NCBI RefSeq assembly: GCF_017114915.1
Contig: NZ_JAAUOE010000012.1
Coordinates: 1-64,000 of the forward strand
Direction of reading: 5' to 3'
Origin: Pseudomonas frederiksbergensis
Lineage (GTDB): Bacteria; Pseudomonadota; Gammaproteobacteria; Pseudomonadales; Pseudomonadaceae
DNA: 64,000 bases
How positions within the stretch are numbered: the stretch's first letter is position 1; each line of letters opens with the position of its first letter. This document shows, piece after piece, positions 53,829 to 63,073 of the stretch. Below the pieces are notes generated by a model. That model was not told the origin of the DNA and did no database searches. It saw nothing but the letters and a program-made list of their open reading frames with translations. The translations under genes and the position numbers were made by a program.

Positions 53829-56462
53829 TCAAGGCCGGCCGAGCAGATGACTCATCGCGGTCTTGAGCTTCATCGGCCGCACCGGTTTGTGCATCAGGGT
53901 GTGGCCCAGTTCGCGGATCTGCTGCTTGAGTTCATTGCTGTAGTTGGCGGTGATCATCATCGCCGGGATCGCCGAGGCGCGACGGGCGTTGATGCGGGCC
54001 ACGGCGTCGACACCGTTCTGCTCGTCATCCAGGTGATAGTCGGCGATCAACAGATCGGCTTCGGCGTGATAATTATCCACTTGCCGCGCCAGATCCTCCT
54101 CCGACAGCGCCGTGACCACCCGACAGCCCCAACCTTCGAGCAAGGTGCGCATCCCGGCGCAAATCGCCGCGTCGTTGTCCAGCACCCACACCCGAGCACC
54201 GCGCAGCCGTTCGAGCATCGGTTCGCTCATCAGCAGGCTCGGCAATGCCTTCGGCGCTGTGGCGCTCAATGGCACCTCGACGGAAAACATCGAACCCTTG
54301 CCCGGCCATGAACGCACGTGGATCCGGTGGCCGAGAATACGGGCGATTTTCTCGACAATCGCCAGGCCCAGCCCCAAGCCGCGGTCCTGATCCGGGCGCT
54401 GCACGTCACCGCGCTTGAACTCCTGAAAAATCTCCTCCAGACGGTTTTCGGCAATGCCCATGCCGCTGTCCCAGACTTCAATCGTCAACCGCTGGTGATG
54501 ACGCCGACAACCGAGCACCACCCGCCCGCTGTAGGTATAGCGAATGGCGTTGCTCAGCAGGTTGCGCAAGATCCGCGCGAGCAACTGAATGTCGCTGCGC
54601 ACCAGCGCCGAACACGGAATGAAATGCAGCTCAAGGCCTTCACTGCGGGCCACCTGGGTGTACTCGGCGGCGAGGTTTTCCAGCAATTCGCTGAGGGCGA
54701 ACGGCGCGATGTCGGCCTTGATCACCCCGGCATCGAGTTTGGAAATATCCACCAATGTGCCCAACAGATTTTCCACGTCTTCCAGGGAATTGCTGACGTT
54801 GCGCACCAGATTTTCGTTGGCCACCGGTTCCCGGCGCTCCAGCAACGCGCTGGTAAACAGCCGCGCGGCGTTGAGCGGTTGCAGCAGGTCGTGGCTGACG
54901 GCGGCGAGAAATTTGGTCTTCGACAGGTTGGCCTGCTCGGCCTCGAGCTTGGCTTCGCGCAAGCGTGACTCCACTCGGCGACGCTCGTCGATTTCGCGCA
55001 ATAGCTGGTCATTGAGGGTGGTCAGTTCGGTGGTGCGTTCGCGCACCCGCAACTCCAGGTTCTGATAGGCCTGATGCAGCGCCTCGGCGGTGCGACGGCG
55101 CTCGGTGATGTCGCGGATCAGTACGAAAATCCCCACCACTTCCCCGCTGGCCAGGCGATTGGGCACGTAGGAACGCAGCATGTAGCGCTCCTGATTGTTG
55201 ATGTTGGTTTCGGCAAACTCGAACGTCACGCTCTCACCGGCCAGGGCCCGCGCCACGTAGGCTTCCAGGCGCTGATAATGCTGCTCGCTGTGCACTTCGC
55301 GCAGGCTCTGCCCGAGCATCACGCCCCGGGGCCAGCAGTACCATTCTTCATAGACTTTGTTGGTGAACTCATACACCAGATCGGCATTGAGGTAGGCGAT
55401 CAGCGCCGGCACATGGTCAGTGATCAAGCGAATCCAGCGTTCGCTTTCGCTGAGGGCTTCGGCGTGCCGGTAGCGTTCGGTGATGTCGGTGAAGGTGTTG
55501 ACGAAGCCGCCGGTGGGCAACGGATGGGTGCGGATTTCCAGCACCCGGCCATCGCAGAGGCGCTGCTCGCATTCCTGCACTTGCCGCCCGTTGGCATCGC
55601 GACTGGCCGGGGTCAGCAGGTTCAGTTCGCTGTCGGCGATCACTTCGGCGAACGGTCGATGGGCCGCCACCGGGGCCAAGCCGCTGAGTTCCAGGAAGCG
55701 CCGGTTCCACAGTTCCAGAATGCCCTCGGCATTGACCATCGCCACCCCTTGGGACAGGTTGTCGACTGCCCGTTGCAACAGGTGCGACTTTTGCGCCACG
55801 GCCTGCTCGCGGCGCAGGGTTTCGCTGAGTTTGACGTCGGTGATGTCGGTGAACAGGATCACCCGCCCGCCTTCCTGGGTCGGCCGTTCACTGACTTGCA
55901 GCCAGCGGCCATTGTGCAGGCGATAGAGCAGGCTTTCGTCGACATGCGACCGAGGTTCTTCACTGAACAGCCCGGTCGAAGTCATCAACCGTTTGACCTC
56001 ACTCAGGCGCATGCCGGCGTTGATCCGCACCCGGCTGTTGCCCCAAAACGCCTTGAAGCGGCTGTTGAACAGCACGATCCGCTGCTCGGCGTCGAACAGC
56101 ACAAAGGCGTCGGAGATGCTTTCGATGGCGTCGATCAAGTGTTGATGGGCGGTTTCGGCCCGTAGCCGCGCTTCGCTGAGCAAATGGTTGCCAGCCTTGA
56201 GTTCGGCCATGGCCTGGTTCAGGGCATCGGTGCGCTCGCGCACCTGTTCGGCCAGCACCACCGAATGCTGGAACGCCGCATACGGGTCGTTGCCCCGGGT
56301 GATGCCGGACTCGATGCGCTCGATCAGCGCGCCATTGATGCGCTGCAATTTTTGGTTTTCGTGCTGCAGGCTGGCGATCTGCGCCTGAAGGTCAGCGCTG
56401 TCCAGGGGCACGGCCTCGGGCAATGGCGACCCCGGTGAAGGTCTGGTTGATGTGCATGCCAT
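53829..56462 (-). CDS. ercS': Multi-PAS hybrid histidine kinase, ErcS'-like
   Basis: This 877-residue kinase has no membrane segment. An N-terminal coiled coil is followed by three PAS regions (ISDAFVLFDAEQRIVLFNSRF, AEGILELWNRRFLELSGL, and VPALIAYLNADLVYEFTNKVYEEW), a further coiled coil, the HisKA box AAVSHDLLQPLNAARLF, HATPase motifs (NLLSNAIRYTY, WDSGMGIAE, GLGLGLAIVEKIARIL), and a C-terminal receiver with Asp in LLIADYHLDD. It corresponds to ErcS' of P. aeruginosa, which lies beside a FIST protein in the ethanol regulon. The start at 56462 has GGAG 9 bases upstream and lies within the FIST gene, which it overlaps by 71 bp. Confidence 0.87.
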   Translation of the reverse strand: MACTSTRPSPGSPLPEAVPLDSADLQAQIASLQHENQKLQRINGALIERIESGITRGNDPYAAFQHSVVLAEQVRERTDALNQAMAELKAGNHLLSEARLRAETAHQHLIDAIESISDAFVLFDAEQRIVLFNSRFKAFWGNSRVRINAGMRLSEVKRLMTSTGLFSEEPRSHVDESLLYRLHNGRWLQVSERPTQEGGRVILFTDITDVKLSETLRREQAVAQKSHLLQRAVDNLSQGVAMVNAEGILELWNRRFLELSGLAPVAAHRPFAEVIADSELNLLTPASRDANGRQVQECEQRLCDGRVLEIRTHPLPTGGFVNTFTDITERYRHAEALSESERWIRLITDHVPALIAYLNADLVYEFTNKVYEEWYCWPRGVMLGQSLREVHSEQHYQRLEAYVARALAGESVTFEFAETNINNQERYMLRSYVPNRLASGEVVGIFVLIRDITERRRTAEALHQAYQNLELRVRERTTELTTLNDQLLREIDERRRVESRLREAKLEAEQANLSKTKFLAAVSHDLLQPLNAARLFTSALLERREPVANENLVRNVSNSLEDVENLLGTLVDISKLDAGVIKADIAPFALSELLENLAAEYTQVARSEGLELHFIPCSALVRSDIQLLARILRNLLSNAIRYTYSGRVVLGCRRHHQRLTIEVWDSGMGIAENRLEEIFQEFKRGDVQRPDQDRGLGLGLAIVEKIARILGHRIHVRSWPGKGSMFSVEVPLSATAPKALPSLLMSEPMLERLRGARVWVLDNDAAICAGMRTLLEGWGCRVVTALSEEDLARQVDNYHAEADLLIADYHLDDEQNGVDAVARINARRASAIPAMMITANYSNELKQQIRELGHTLMHKPVRPMKLKTAMSHLLGRP

Positions 56463-57558
56463 TGAACTGTTCTCCGTAGGTGTTGAAACCCATCACCCGC
56501 TGGTCTTGCAAAAACGCGCCGACCTGCTCGAGACGGCCGGCGTCTTCCAGTTCCAGGCGCCTGAGAAAGCAGTCGCAGCCGATGGTCAGCAACAGGTCGC
56601 CGAGACGCTCGCGCAAACCGTCGAACAGGTCTTGCAGATTCGGCAGCATGGGGCCGGGCTGCATGACGGTGAGGACGATGCCGTTCTCCACCGCACAGTA
56701 GAAACTCAGGCTCAGGTCCGGATGCACCTGCTGGATCGCCCGCACGTAATACTGATCGTTGATCCGCACTGCCAACGGGTGCGCGGCAAAGACTCGGTAA
56801 TCAAGGTCCGCCACCGCCACGCCGATATGCCGGGCGTACTCTTCGGCGGCCGGTTCGGCGTTGAGTTCGAACACCCGCCGCGAGGCGCTATCGGCAGCGG
56901 TGACCACCAGTTTTTCGGCTCGGGGCAGTATGTGGTGGGTGGTGAAGACTTCGAAATCCAGCCAGGTGTTGACCAGCACCACCACCGCCGCGCCACTGTG
57001 GAACTCGCCGCCGAAATACACGTGGGTGTGGGTCAGGTAATTGTCGTCGCCGGCCGAACCGCCGAAATGCGGAATGTCGCCCAACGCCGCGCTCAAGGCA
57101 GCAAGCACCATTTCTTCACGGCTGGATAAGCCATCGAGCAGGGTCAGGGCAAAGCTGTTGCCTTTGATCGGCGCCAGGGTGTTGCTGCGACAACCGCTGA
57201 CCAGGCGCTCGACCATCTGCTGGGCATCGATCAGGCTGAAATGCTCCATCTCATCGATCAATTCGGTGGAGATGGAAAAGTGCCGGTGGTCGAAGCCCAC
57301 CGCCGTCACGCAGCTACGGCCATAGCCTTGGGGGGTGATTTCCCCGGCGCTGGTGCAGCCCACCAGGCGAATGCCACCGAAACTCTGCTGCAACGCCTGC
57401 CCCAGCGCCTGCAAGTCGTATTCGGCAGAACAGAAGAACAGCACGAAGCCCAAATGGGGGTGCAAGAGTTGTCGCGCCAGATCCTGGGCCGCTTGCTGGG
57501 CATCGGTGGCCTGGGACATGGCACTGACCACACCGTCGCTCTGAACCTGCTGCATCAT
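56392..57558 (-). CDS. FIST-domain sensor protein
   Basis: This 388-residue protein has FIST_N (GFVLFFCSAEYDLQALGQALQQSF, IRLVGCTSAGEITPQGY, GDIPHFGGSAGDDN) and FIST_C (YARHIGVAVADLDYRVFAAHPLAVRI, CDCFLRRLELED and GFNTYGEQFNGMHINQTFTGVAI near the end). FIST domains are proposed to bind small ligands such as amino acids for signalling. The start is MMQQVQ at 57558 with GGGGGG upstream; the longer frame is not conserved-looking. It overlaps ercS' by 71 bp, so the two probably form one sensory unit. A candidate ErbR box lies 53 bp upstream. Confidence 0.9.
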   Translation of the reverse strand: MMQQVQSDGVVSAMSQATDAQQAAQDLARQLLHPHLGFVLFFCSAEYDLQALGQALQQSFGGIRLVGCTSAGEITPQGYGRSCVTAVGFDHRHFSISTELIDEMEHFSLIDAQQMVERLVSGCRSNTLAPIKGNSFALTLLDGLSSREEMVLAALSAALGDIPHFGGSAGDDNYLTHTHVYFGGEFHSGAAVVVLVNTWLDFEVFTTHHILPRAEKLVVTAADSASRRVFELNAEPAAEEYARHIGVAVADLDYRVFAAHPLAVRINDQYYVRAIQQVHPDLSLSFYCAVENGIVLTVMQPGPMLPNLQDLFDGLRERLGDLLLTIGCDCFLRRLELEDAGRLEQVGAFLQDQRVMGFNTYGEQFNGMHINQTFTGVAIARGRAPGQR

Positions 57559-57610
57559 CGCCCCCCGCCTGTATGAGGTTCGAGTGTACGAAGCCTGCGG
57601 GTGGCGACGA

Positions 57611-57628
57611 ATGCTACTTGGGTAGCGG
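57611..57628. promoter_or_regulatory. Candidate ErbR box upstream of the FIST gene
   Basis: ATGCTACTTGGGTAGCGG resembles the box TTACTACCTTGGTACTGG (dyad CTAC/GTAG) and lies 53 bp upstream of the FIST start codon. Confidence 0.5.
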
Positions 57629-57681
57629 TCAGGCACTTCCATGGGATGAGAGCCGGACGGCATCTGCAAAACACCATATTC

Positions 57682-57777
57682 CCCTGTAGGAGCGGGCTTG
57701 CCCGCGAAGAGGCCGTCACATTCAACATTGATGTCGACTGACAGACCGCTTTCGCGGGCAAGCCCGCTCCTACAGGG
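57682..57777. repeat. REP pair between the porin and FIST genes
   Basis: Arms 57682-57708 and 57751-57777 are perfect 27-bp inverted repeats (core TGTAGGAGCGGGCTTGCCCG). Confidence 0.9.
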
Positions 57778-57793
57778 AATCTGCGTTGTGCGG

Positions 57794-58978
57794 TTACCAG
57801 GTCAACACCGCCCCCACCGCAAACGTATCGGTGTCTTCATTCTGGGCGCTGGTGTCGTGGCCGTTGATTTCGAATTGGTTGTACTCGGCCACCAGCTTGA
57901 GGTTGTCGTTGACGTCATGGAACAGCGCGATGCCGCGGGTTTCGTAATCGGCGCCGCTGCCGACCACGCCGTTGCCATCGTCCTCGGTCTTGCCGTAAGA
58001 CAGGGCCAGGCGGTTCTTGCCCAGTTTGTAGGAGCCCTGCAGCAGGTAACCGTTGCTGTCGACATTGCGCAGGGTCGGCTCGCCCGCGTTGTTGGTGAAG
58101 AACGGGTTGATGCCCTTGGCCTGGAAGCCGGAGCCGGTCAGCGACAGCCCGCCCATCTTCGCCTGCACGCCGTAGCCGACGCCTTTGGAGGTGACGGACT
58201 CGACGCTGGAATCGGTGTTGTCCGACGTCTGGTAGCTGCCGTTGAGCCAGCTGTAAATCTTCGCCCCGCCAACGTCGAACTGATAGGTGATCTCGCTCTC
58301 GGTGCGCGGATTTTCCTGATAGGCCTTGCCGGTTGCGCTGCTGTCGTTGGTGTCGACCGGGTCCATGATCCCCACCGCCACCCGCAAACCGTCCATCACC
58401 GGGGTGCGATAGGTAATCTGCGAGGTCGGGAACGGGTACGGATAACCGCTGCCGATGTTGCCGAACGACACCCCACCGCCGTCCACCAGGCCCAAGGTAT
58501 CGCTGACCTGGCCGTAACCGGCGAGCAGTTCATCGAGCAGGATGTTGGAGCGGGCAAACAGGCCGAAGTCCTTGCCGATCAGCACTTCGCCCCACTCCGG
58601 GTTGGCCACCGTGCCGTAGAACTGCCGCACGTCGATGGCGGTGTCGGTGCCGTTGGTTTCGCTGTCGTTGATGGTCACCCAGAACGAAGCCCGGGCGCCG
58701 AGCTTGAGGTCATCGACCTGTTTGCCCATGTTGAAGCCCAGGTAGTTGGGCAAAAACCCCATCTTCACCCGCGCCTGGCGTCGGTCGTACTGCTCGCCGG
58801 CCCGGTCCACATCGCTGTTGACGTAGAAGGCGTTGACATAGCCATCCGTGGAGAACGTGGTCTGGTCCTTGTCGTACAGCATGATCTCGGCCTCGGCCAT
58901 TGAGCTCAGGCCCAGGGATGACAGACTGGCGATGAAGGCCGGCAAGAAACGGTGCTTGAAATTCTTATTGTTGTGCAT
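57794..58978 (-). CDS. Outer-membrane general porin
   Basis: This 394-residue protein has a signal peptide (ending SSMAEA), then an alternating beta-barrel pattern with many Gly/Tyr/Asn residues (TFSTDGYVNAFYVNSDVD, ARVKMGFLPNYLGFN, WGEVLIGKDFGLFARSN), and ends in the aromatic residue Trp (TFAVGAVLTW), as expected for outer-membrane insertion. It matches the Gram-negative trimeric porin type rather than OprD. It lies behind the FIST/ErcS' genes on the same strand, separated by a REP pair. It may admit alcohol substrates or metals for the exa system, but that is inference. The 58979-59188 gap holds nothing I can identify. Confidence 0.87.
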   Translation of the reverse strand: MHNNKNFKHRFLPAFIASLSSLGLSSMAEAEIMLYDKDQTTFSTDGYVNAFYVNSDVDRAGEQYDRRQARVKMGFLPNYLGFNMGKQVDDLKLGARASFWVTINDSETNGTDTAIDVRQFYGTVANPEWGEVLIGKDFGLFARSNILLDELLAGYGQVSDTLGLVDGGGVSFGNIGSGYPYPFPTSQITYRTPVMDGLRVAVGIMDPVDTNDSSATGKAYQENPRTESEITYQFDVGGAKIYSWLNGSYQTSDNTDSSVESVTSKGVGYGVQAKMGGLSLTGSGFQAKGINPFFTNNAGEPTLRNVDSNGYLLQGSYKLGKNRLALSYGKTEDDGNGVVGSGADYETRGIALFHDVNDNLKLVAEYNQFEINGHDTSAQNEDTDTFAVGAVLTW

Positions 58979-59188
58979 GGAGCGCTCCGCAACGGGGGGA
59001 CTTGATGTCGGAGGCGATTATCGAAAGCGGACCGGCGGCGTCATACGCTGCCTTGGGGGCGGTTGTCAGGTGCTTTGGGCTGGCCGGTAGCGCACAGCAA
59101 GTTTGGTGTAAGACCGCCTGTCGGCCAGGCCCGGAACTTAGGGTGTAAGCCTGTGGACCCGAGTGGCGTCCACAGGAACCGGTGCCCG

Positions 59189-59995
59189 TCAGGCGAGCGC
59201 TCTAAACAGCATGTAAACGGCGATCACCACGCAGACGCTGGCAAAGCCCATCTGCAGCCCTCGGGCCGGCACCCGCGCGCAGAGTTTCCGGCCGAGGATC
59301 ATCCCGACGATGCTGGCGACAATGAACGACACGCCCAGACCATCGATCCGCACCCCGGCATGAAACGCGCCGATCACCCCAATCACCGAGATCAGGCTGA
59401 TCACCATCAACGACGTGGCAACGATCCCGCGCATTTGCACATCGGTCAGTTGCTTGAACGCGGGCACTATCAGAAAGCCGCCACCGACCCCGAGCAGCCC
59501 CGAGACCACACCGGTCACCGCGCCGAGCGCGGCAAGGGTCGCAGTGCATTTGGCGGTCCAGGAAAAACGCCCGGTCTGCTGATCAAGCATGCAGTTCTTC
59601 TGGCCCCAGTTGGCGTGGCCATGGTCGCTGGGGCCGGCGTCGTGCTTTTCCGGGCGCAGCATCCGCCAGGCCACCATGACCATCAGCAGACTGAACAGGA
59701 CCATCAGGCTCTTTTCCGGCAACTGATGCGCGAAGTAGATGCCCACCGGCGAAAACACCGCGCCCAGCAGTGCAATCAACAACGCCGCGCGATAACGCAC
59801 CAGGCCATGGCGCAAACCGTCGATCGCCCCGATTGCCGCCGCACTGCCCACCGCGAACAACGCGACGGGTGCCGCTTGGGTCATGGTCAGACCCAACCCG
59901 AGCACTAGGGCCGGCACCGCAAGAATACCGCCACCGGCTCCGGTCAAGCCGAGCACCAGGCCCATGACCAGGCCAAAAAAACTTGCCAGCAACAT
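59189..59995 (-). CDS. TauE/SafE family membrane protein (putative sulfite/sulfur exporter)
   Basis: This 268-residue integral membrane protein of the TauE/SafE (DUF81) family has two homologous halves with the repeated motif GLTGAGGGILAVPALVLG (residues about 15-32) and GLLGVGGGFLIVPAFKQL in the second half, with about eight membrane segments. I start it at MLLASFFG (59995); the longer open frame upstream is non-coding. It is divergent from an ETHE1-like MBL hydrolase, a pairing seen in sulfide/persulfide detoxification loci, so transport of sulfite or organosulfur anions is the likely role. Confidence 0.9.
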   Translation of the reverse strand: MLLASFFGLVMGLVLGLTGAGGGILAVPALVLGLGLTMTQAAPVALFAVGSAAAIGAIDGLRHGLVRYRAALLIALLGAVFSPVGIYFAHQLPEKSLMVLFSLLMVMVAWRMLRPEKHDAGPSDHGHANWGQKNCMLDQQTGRFSWTAKCTATLAALGAVTGVVSGLLGVGGGFLIVPAFKQLTDVQMRGIVATSLMVISLISVIGVIGAFHAGVRIDGLGVSFIVASIVGMILGRKLCARVPARGLQMGFASVCVVIAVYMLFRALA

Positions 59996-60158
59996 AAAAC
60001 ACTCATGATCCGCGAAAAAAGGCCGGGTACGCCCGGTATCGATTGAGTGACAGGATAGAGCCCGCGCAGTTTTTTTCATCAACTGAATGGATGCGGGGCT
60101 GGCCAATGCAGGGAAAATGAAACTACCCTCAAGACCTGTCCAAGAAGAAACGGCCACC

Positions 60159-61022
60159 ATGCCCGCCTTGATTGAAGCCTTCCTCGATCCCGCATCAAAG
60201 ACCTACAGCTACGTGATCCACGAACACGATGGCGGCCAGTGCGCGATTGTCGATCCCGTGCTGGATTACGACGCCGCCGCCGGGCGCACCTCGACCACCC
60301 AGGCCGACAGGATCATCGCCTTCGTGCGTGAACACCAGTTGCAAGTGCAATGGCTGCTGGAAACCCACGCCCATGCCGATCACCTGTCGGCAGCGCCGTA
60401 TCTGCGTCGGGAACTGGGGGGCAAGATTGCGATCGGGCAGTCGATCAGCCAGGTTCAGGGGGTATTCAAGACGCTGTTCAACCTTGAACCGGGGTTCAGC
60501 GTCGACGGTTCACAGTTCGATCACCTATTCGCGCCGAACGAGTCATTCCGCATCGGCAACCTCAAGGCCACGGCCCTGCATGTGCCCGGGCACACCCCGG
60601 CAGACATGGCTTACTTGATCGACGGCGATGTGATTCTGGTGGGCGATACCTTGTTCATGCCGGACGTCGGCACCGCGCGCTGCGACTTCCCCGGTGGCAA
60701 CGCCAACCAGATGTTTGCCTCGATCCGCAAATTGCTGGCCTTCCCCGCCAGCGTGCGGCTCTACGTCTGCCACGATTACCCACCCGTGGGCCGCGCCCCG
60801 CAATGCCAGTCCACGGTCGGCGAGCAGCGCAAAAGCAACATTCATATTCACGACGGCATCGACGAAGCCACCTTCGTCGCCATGCGCACCCAGCGTGACG
60901 CCGGTTTGTGCATGCCGACGCTGTTGCTGCCGGCGATTCAGGTGAATGTGCGGGCGGGGAATTTGCCGCCGGCCGAAGATAACGGCGTGACCTACCTGAA
61001 AATCCCCCTGAATCAACTTTAA
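60159..61022 (+). CDS. MBL-fold hydrolase, ETHE1/persulfide-dioxygenase-like
   Basis: This 287-residue protein has the metallo-beta-lactamase fold: LETHAHADHLSAAPYLRRELGG with the THxHxDH metal motif, LHVPGHTPADMAYLIDGDVILVGDTLF, and VCHDYPPVGRAPQ with the third His. The HDYPP-type end and internal sequence fit the ETHE1/Blh group acting on persulfides or glutathione thioesters. The start at 60159 (MPALIEAFLDP) is preceded by AAGAAGAAACGGCCACC. It is divergent from the TauE/SafE gene, with which it probably shares a promoter region and a sulfur-detoxification role. Confidence 0.88.
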   Translation: MPALIEAFLDPASKTYSYVIHEHDGGQCAIVDPVLDYDAAAGRTSTTQADRIIAFVREHQLQVQWLLETHAHADHLSAAPYLRRELGGKIAIGQSISQVQGVFKTLFNLEPGFSVDGSQFDHLFAPNESFRIGNLKATALHVPGHTPADMAYLIDGDVILVGDTLFMPDVGTARCDFPGGNANQMFASIRKLLAFPASVRLYVCHDYPPVGRAPQCQSTVGEQRKSNIHIHDGIDEATFVAMRTQRDAGLCMPTLLLPAIQVNVRAGNLPPAEDNGVTYLKIPLNQL

Positions 61023-61027
61023 CCTTC

Positions 61028-61165
61028 GATCGTTCCCACGCTCCGCGTGGGAATGCATCCCGTGACGCTCTGCGTCACCTGCGGAAGCGGAACGCGGAGC
61101 GTCCCTGGCGGCATTCCCACGCGGAGCGTGGGAACGATCATCAACGCAGTGCGTGGGAACGATCA
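61028..61165. repeat. GATCGTTCCCACGC nested-palindrome element, copy 7, with an extra half unit
   Basis: The complete element (61028-61140) is followed by a second right end (AACGCAGTGCGTGGGAACGA), extending it to 61165. The TGA stop codon of bkdR (61163-61165) is inside this extra end. Confidence 0.88.
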
Positions 61166-61651
61166 GTTGGCCAGGGTCAACCCATTCGCCGGCAACGGCA
61201 GCGCCGTCTTATAGCGCACTTGCTTGAGCGCAAAGCTCGAACGGATGTTCGCCACCCCCGGCACTTTGGTCAGAAAGTCCATCATGAAGCGCTCCAGCGA
61301 CTGAATGGTCGGCACCAGCACGCGGATCAGGTAGTCCGGGTCGCCGGCCATCAGATAGCACTCCATCACTTCCGGGCGATCCGAAATCGCCTCTTCGAAA
61401 TGCTGCAACGCTTCCTCTACCTGCTTCTCCAGGCTGACGTGAATGAACACGTTGACGTGCAGCCCCAGCAGGTCGGCATCCAGCAGCGTCACTTGCTCGC
61501 GAATCAGCCCCAGTTCTTCCATCGCCTTGACCCGATTGAAGCACGGCGTCGGCGACAGGTTCACCGAGCGCGCGAGGTCGGCGTTGGTGATGCGCGCGTT
61601 CTCCTGAAGGCTGTTGAGAATGCCGATGTCGGTACGGTCCAGTTTGCGCAT
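61163..61651 (-). CDS. bkdR: Lrp/AsnC family regulator BkdR
   Basis: BkdR is the Lrp-type activator of the branched-chain keto acid dehydrogenase operon. The 162 residues comprise the N-terminal helix-turn-helix ([45 protein letters not shown]) and the C-terminal RAM ligand domain ([50 protein letters not shown]). It is divergent from bkdAA, the arrangement in other pseudomonads, and is expected to respond to branched-chain amino acids. Length is normal. Its stop codon lies inside a repeat element. Confidence 0.95.
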   Translation of the reverse strand: MRKLDRTDIGILNSLQENARITNADLARSVNLSPTPCFNRVKAMEELGLIREQVTLLDADLLGLHVNVFIHVSLEKQVEEALQHFEEAISDRPEVMECYLMAGDPDYLIRVLVPTIQSLERFMMDFLTKVPGVANIRSSFALKQVRYKTALPLPANGLTLAN

Positions 61652-63072
<1,421 letters not shown>

Positions 63073-63073
63073 C

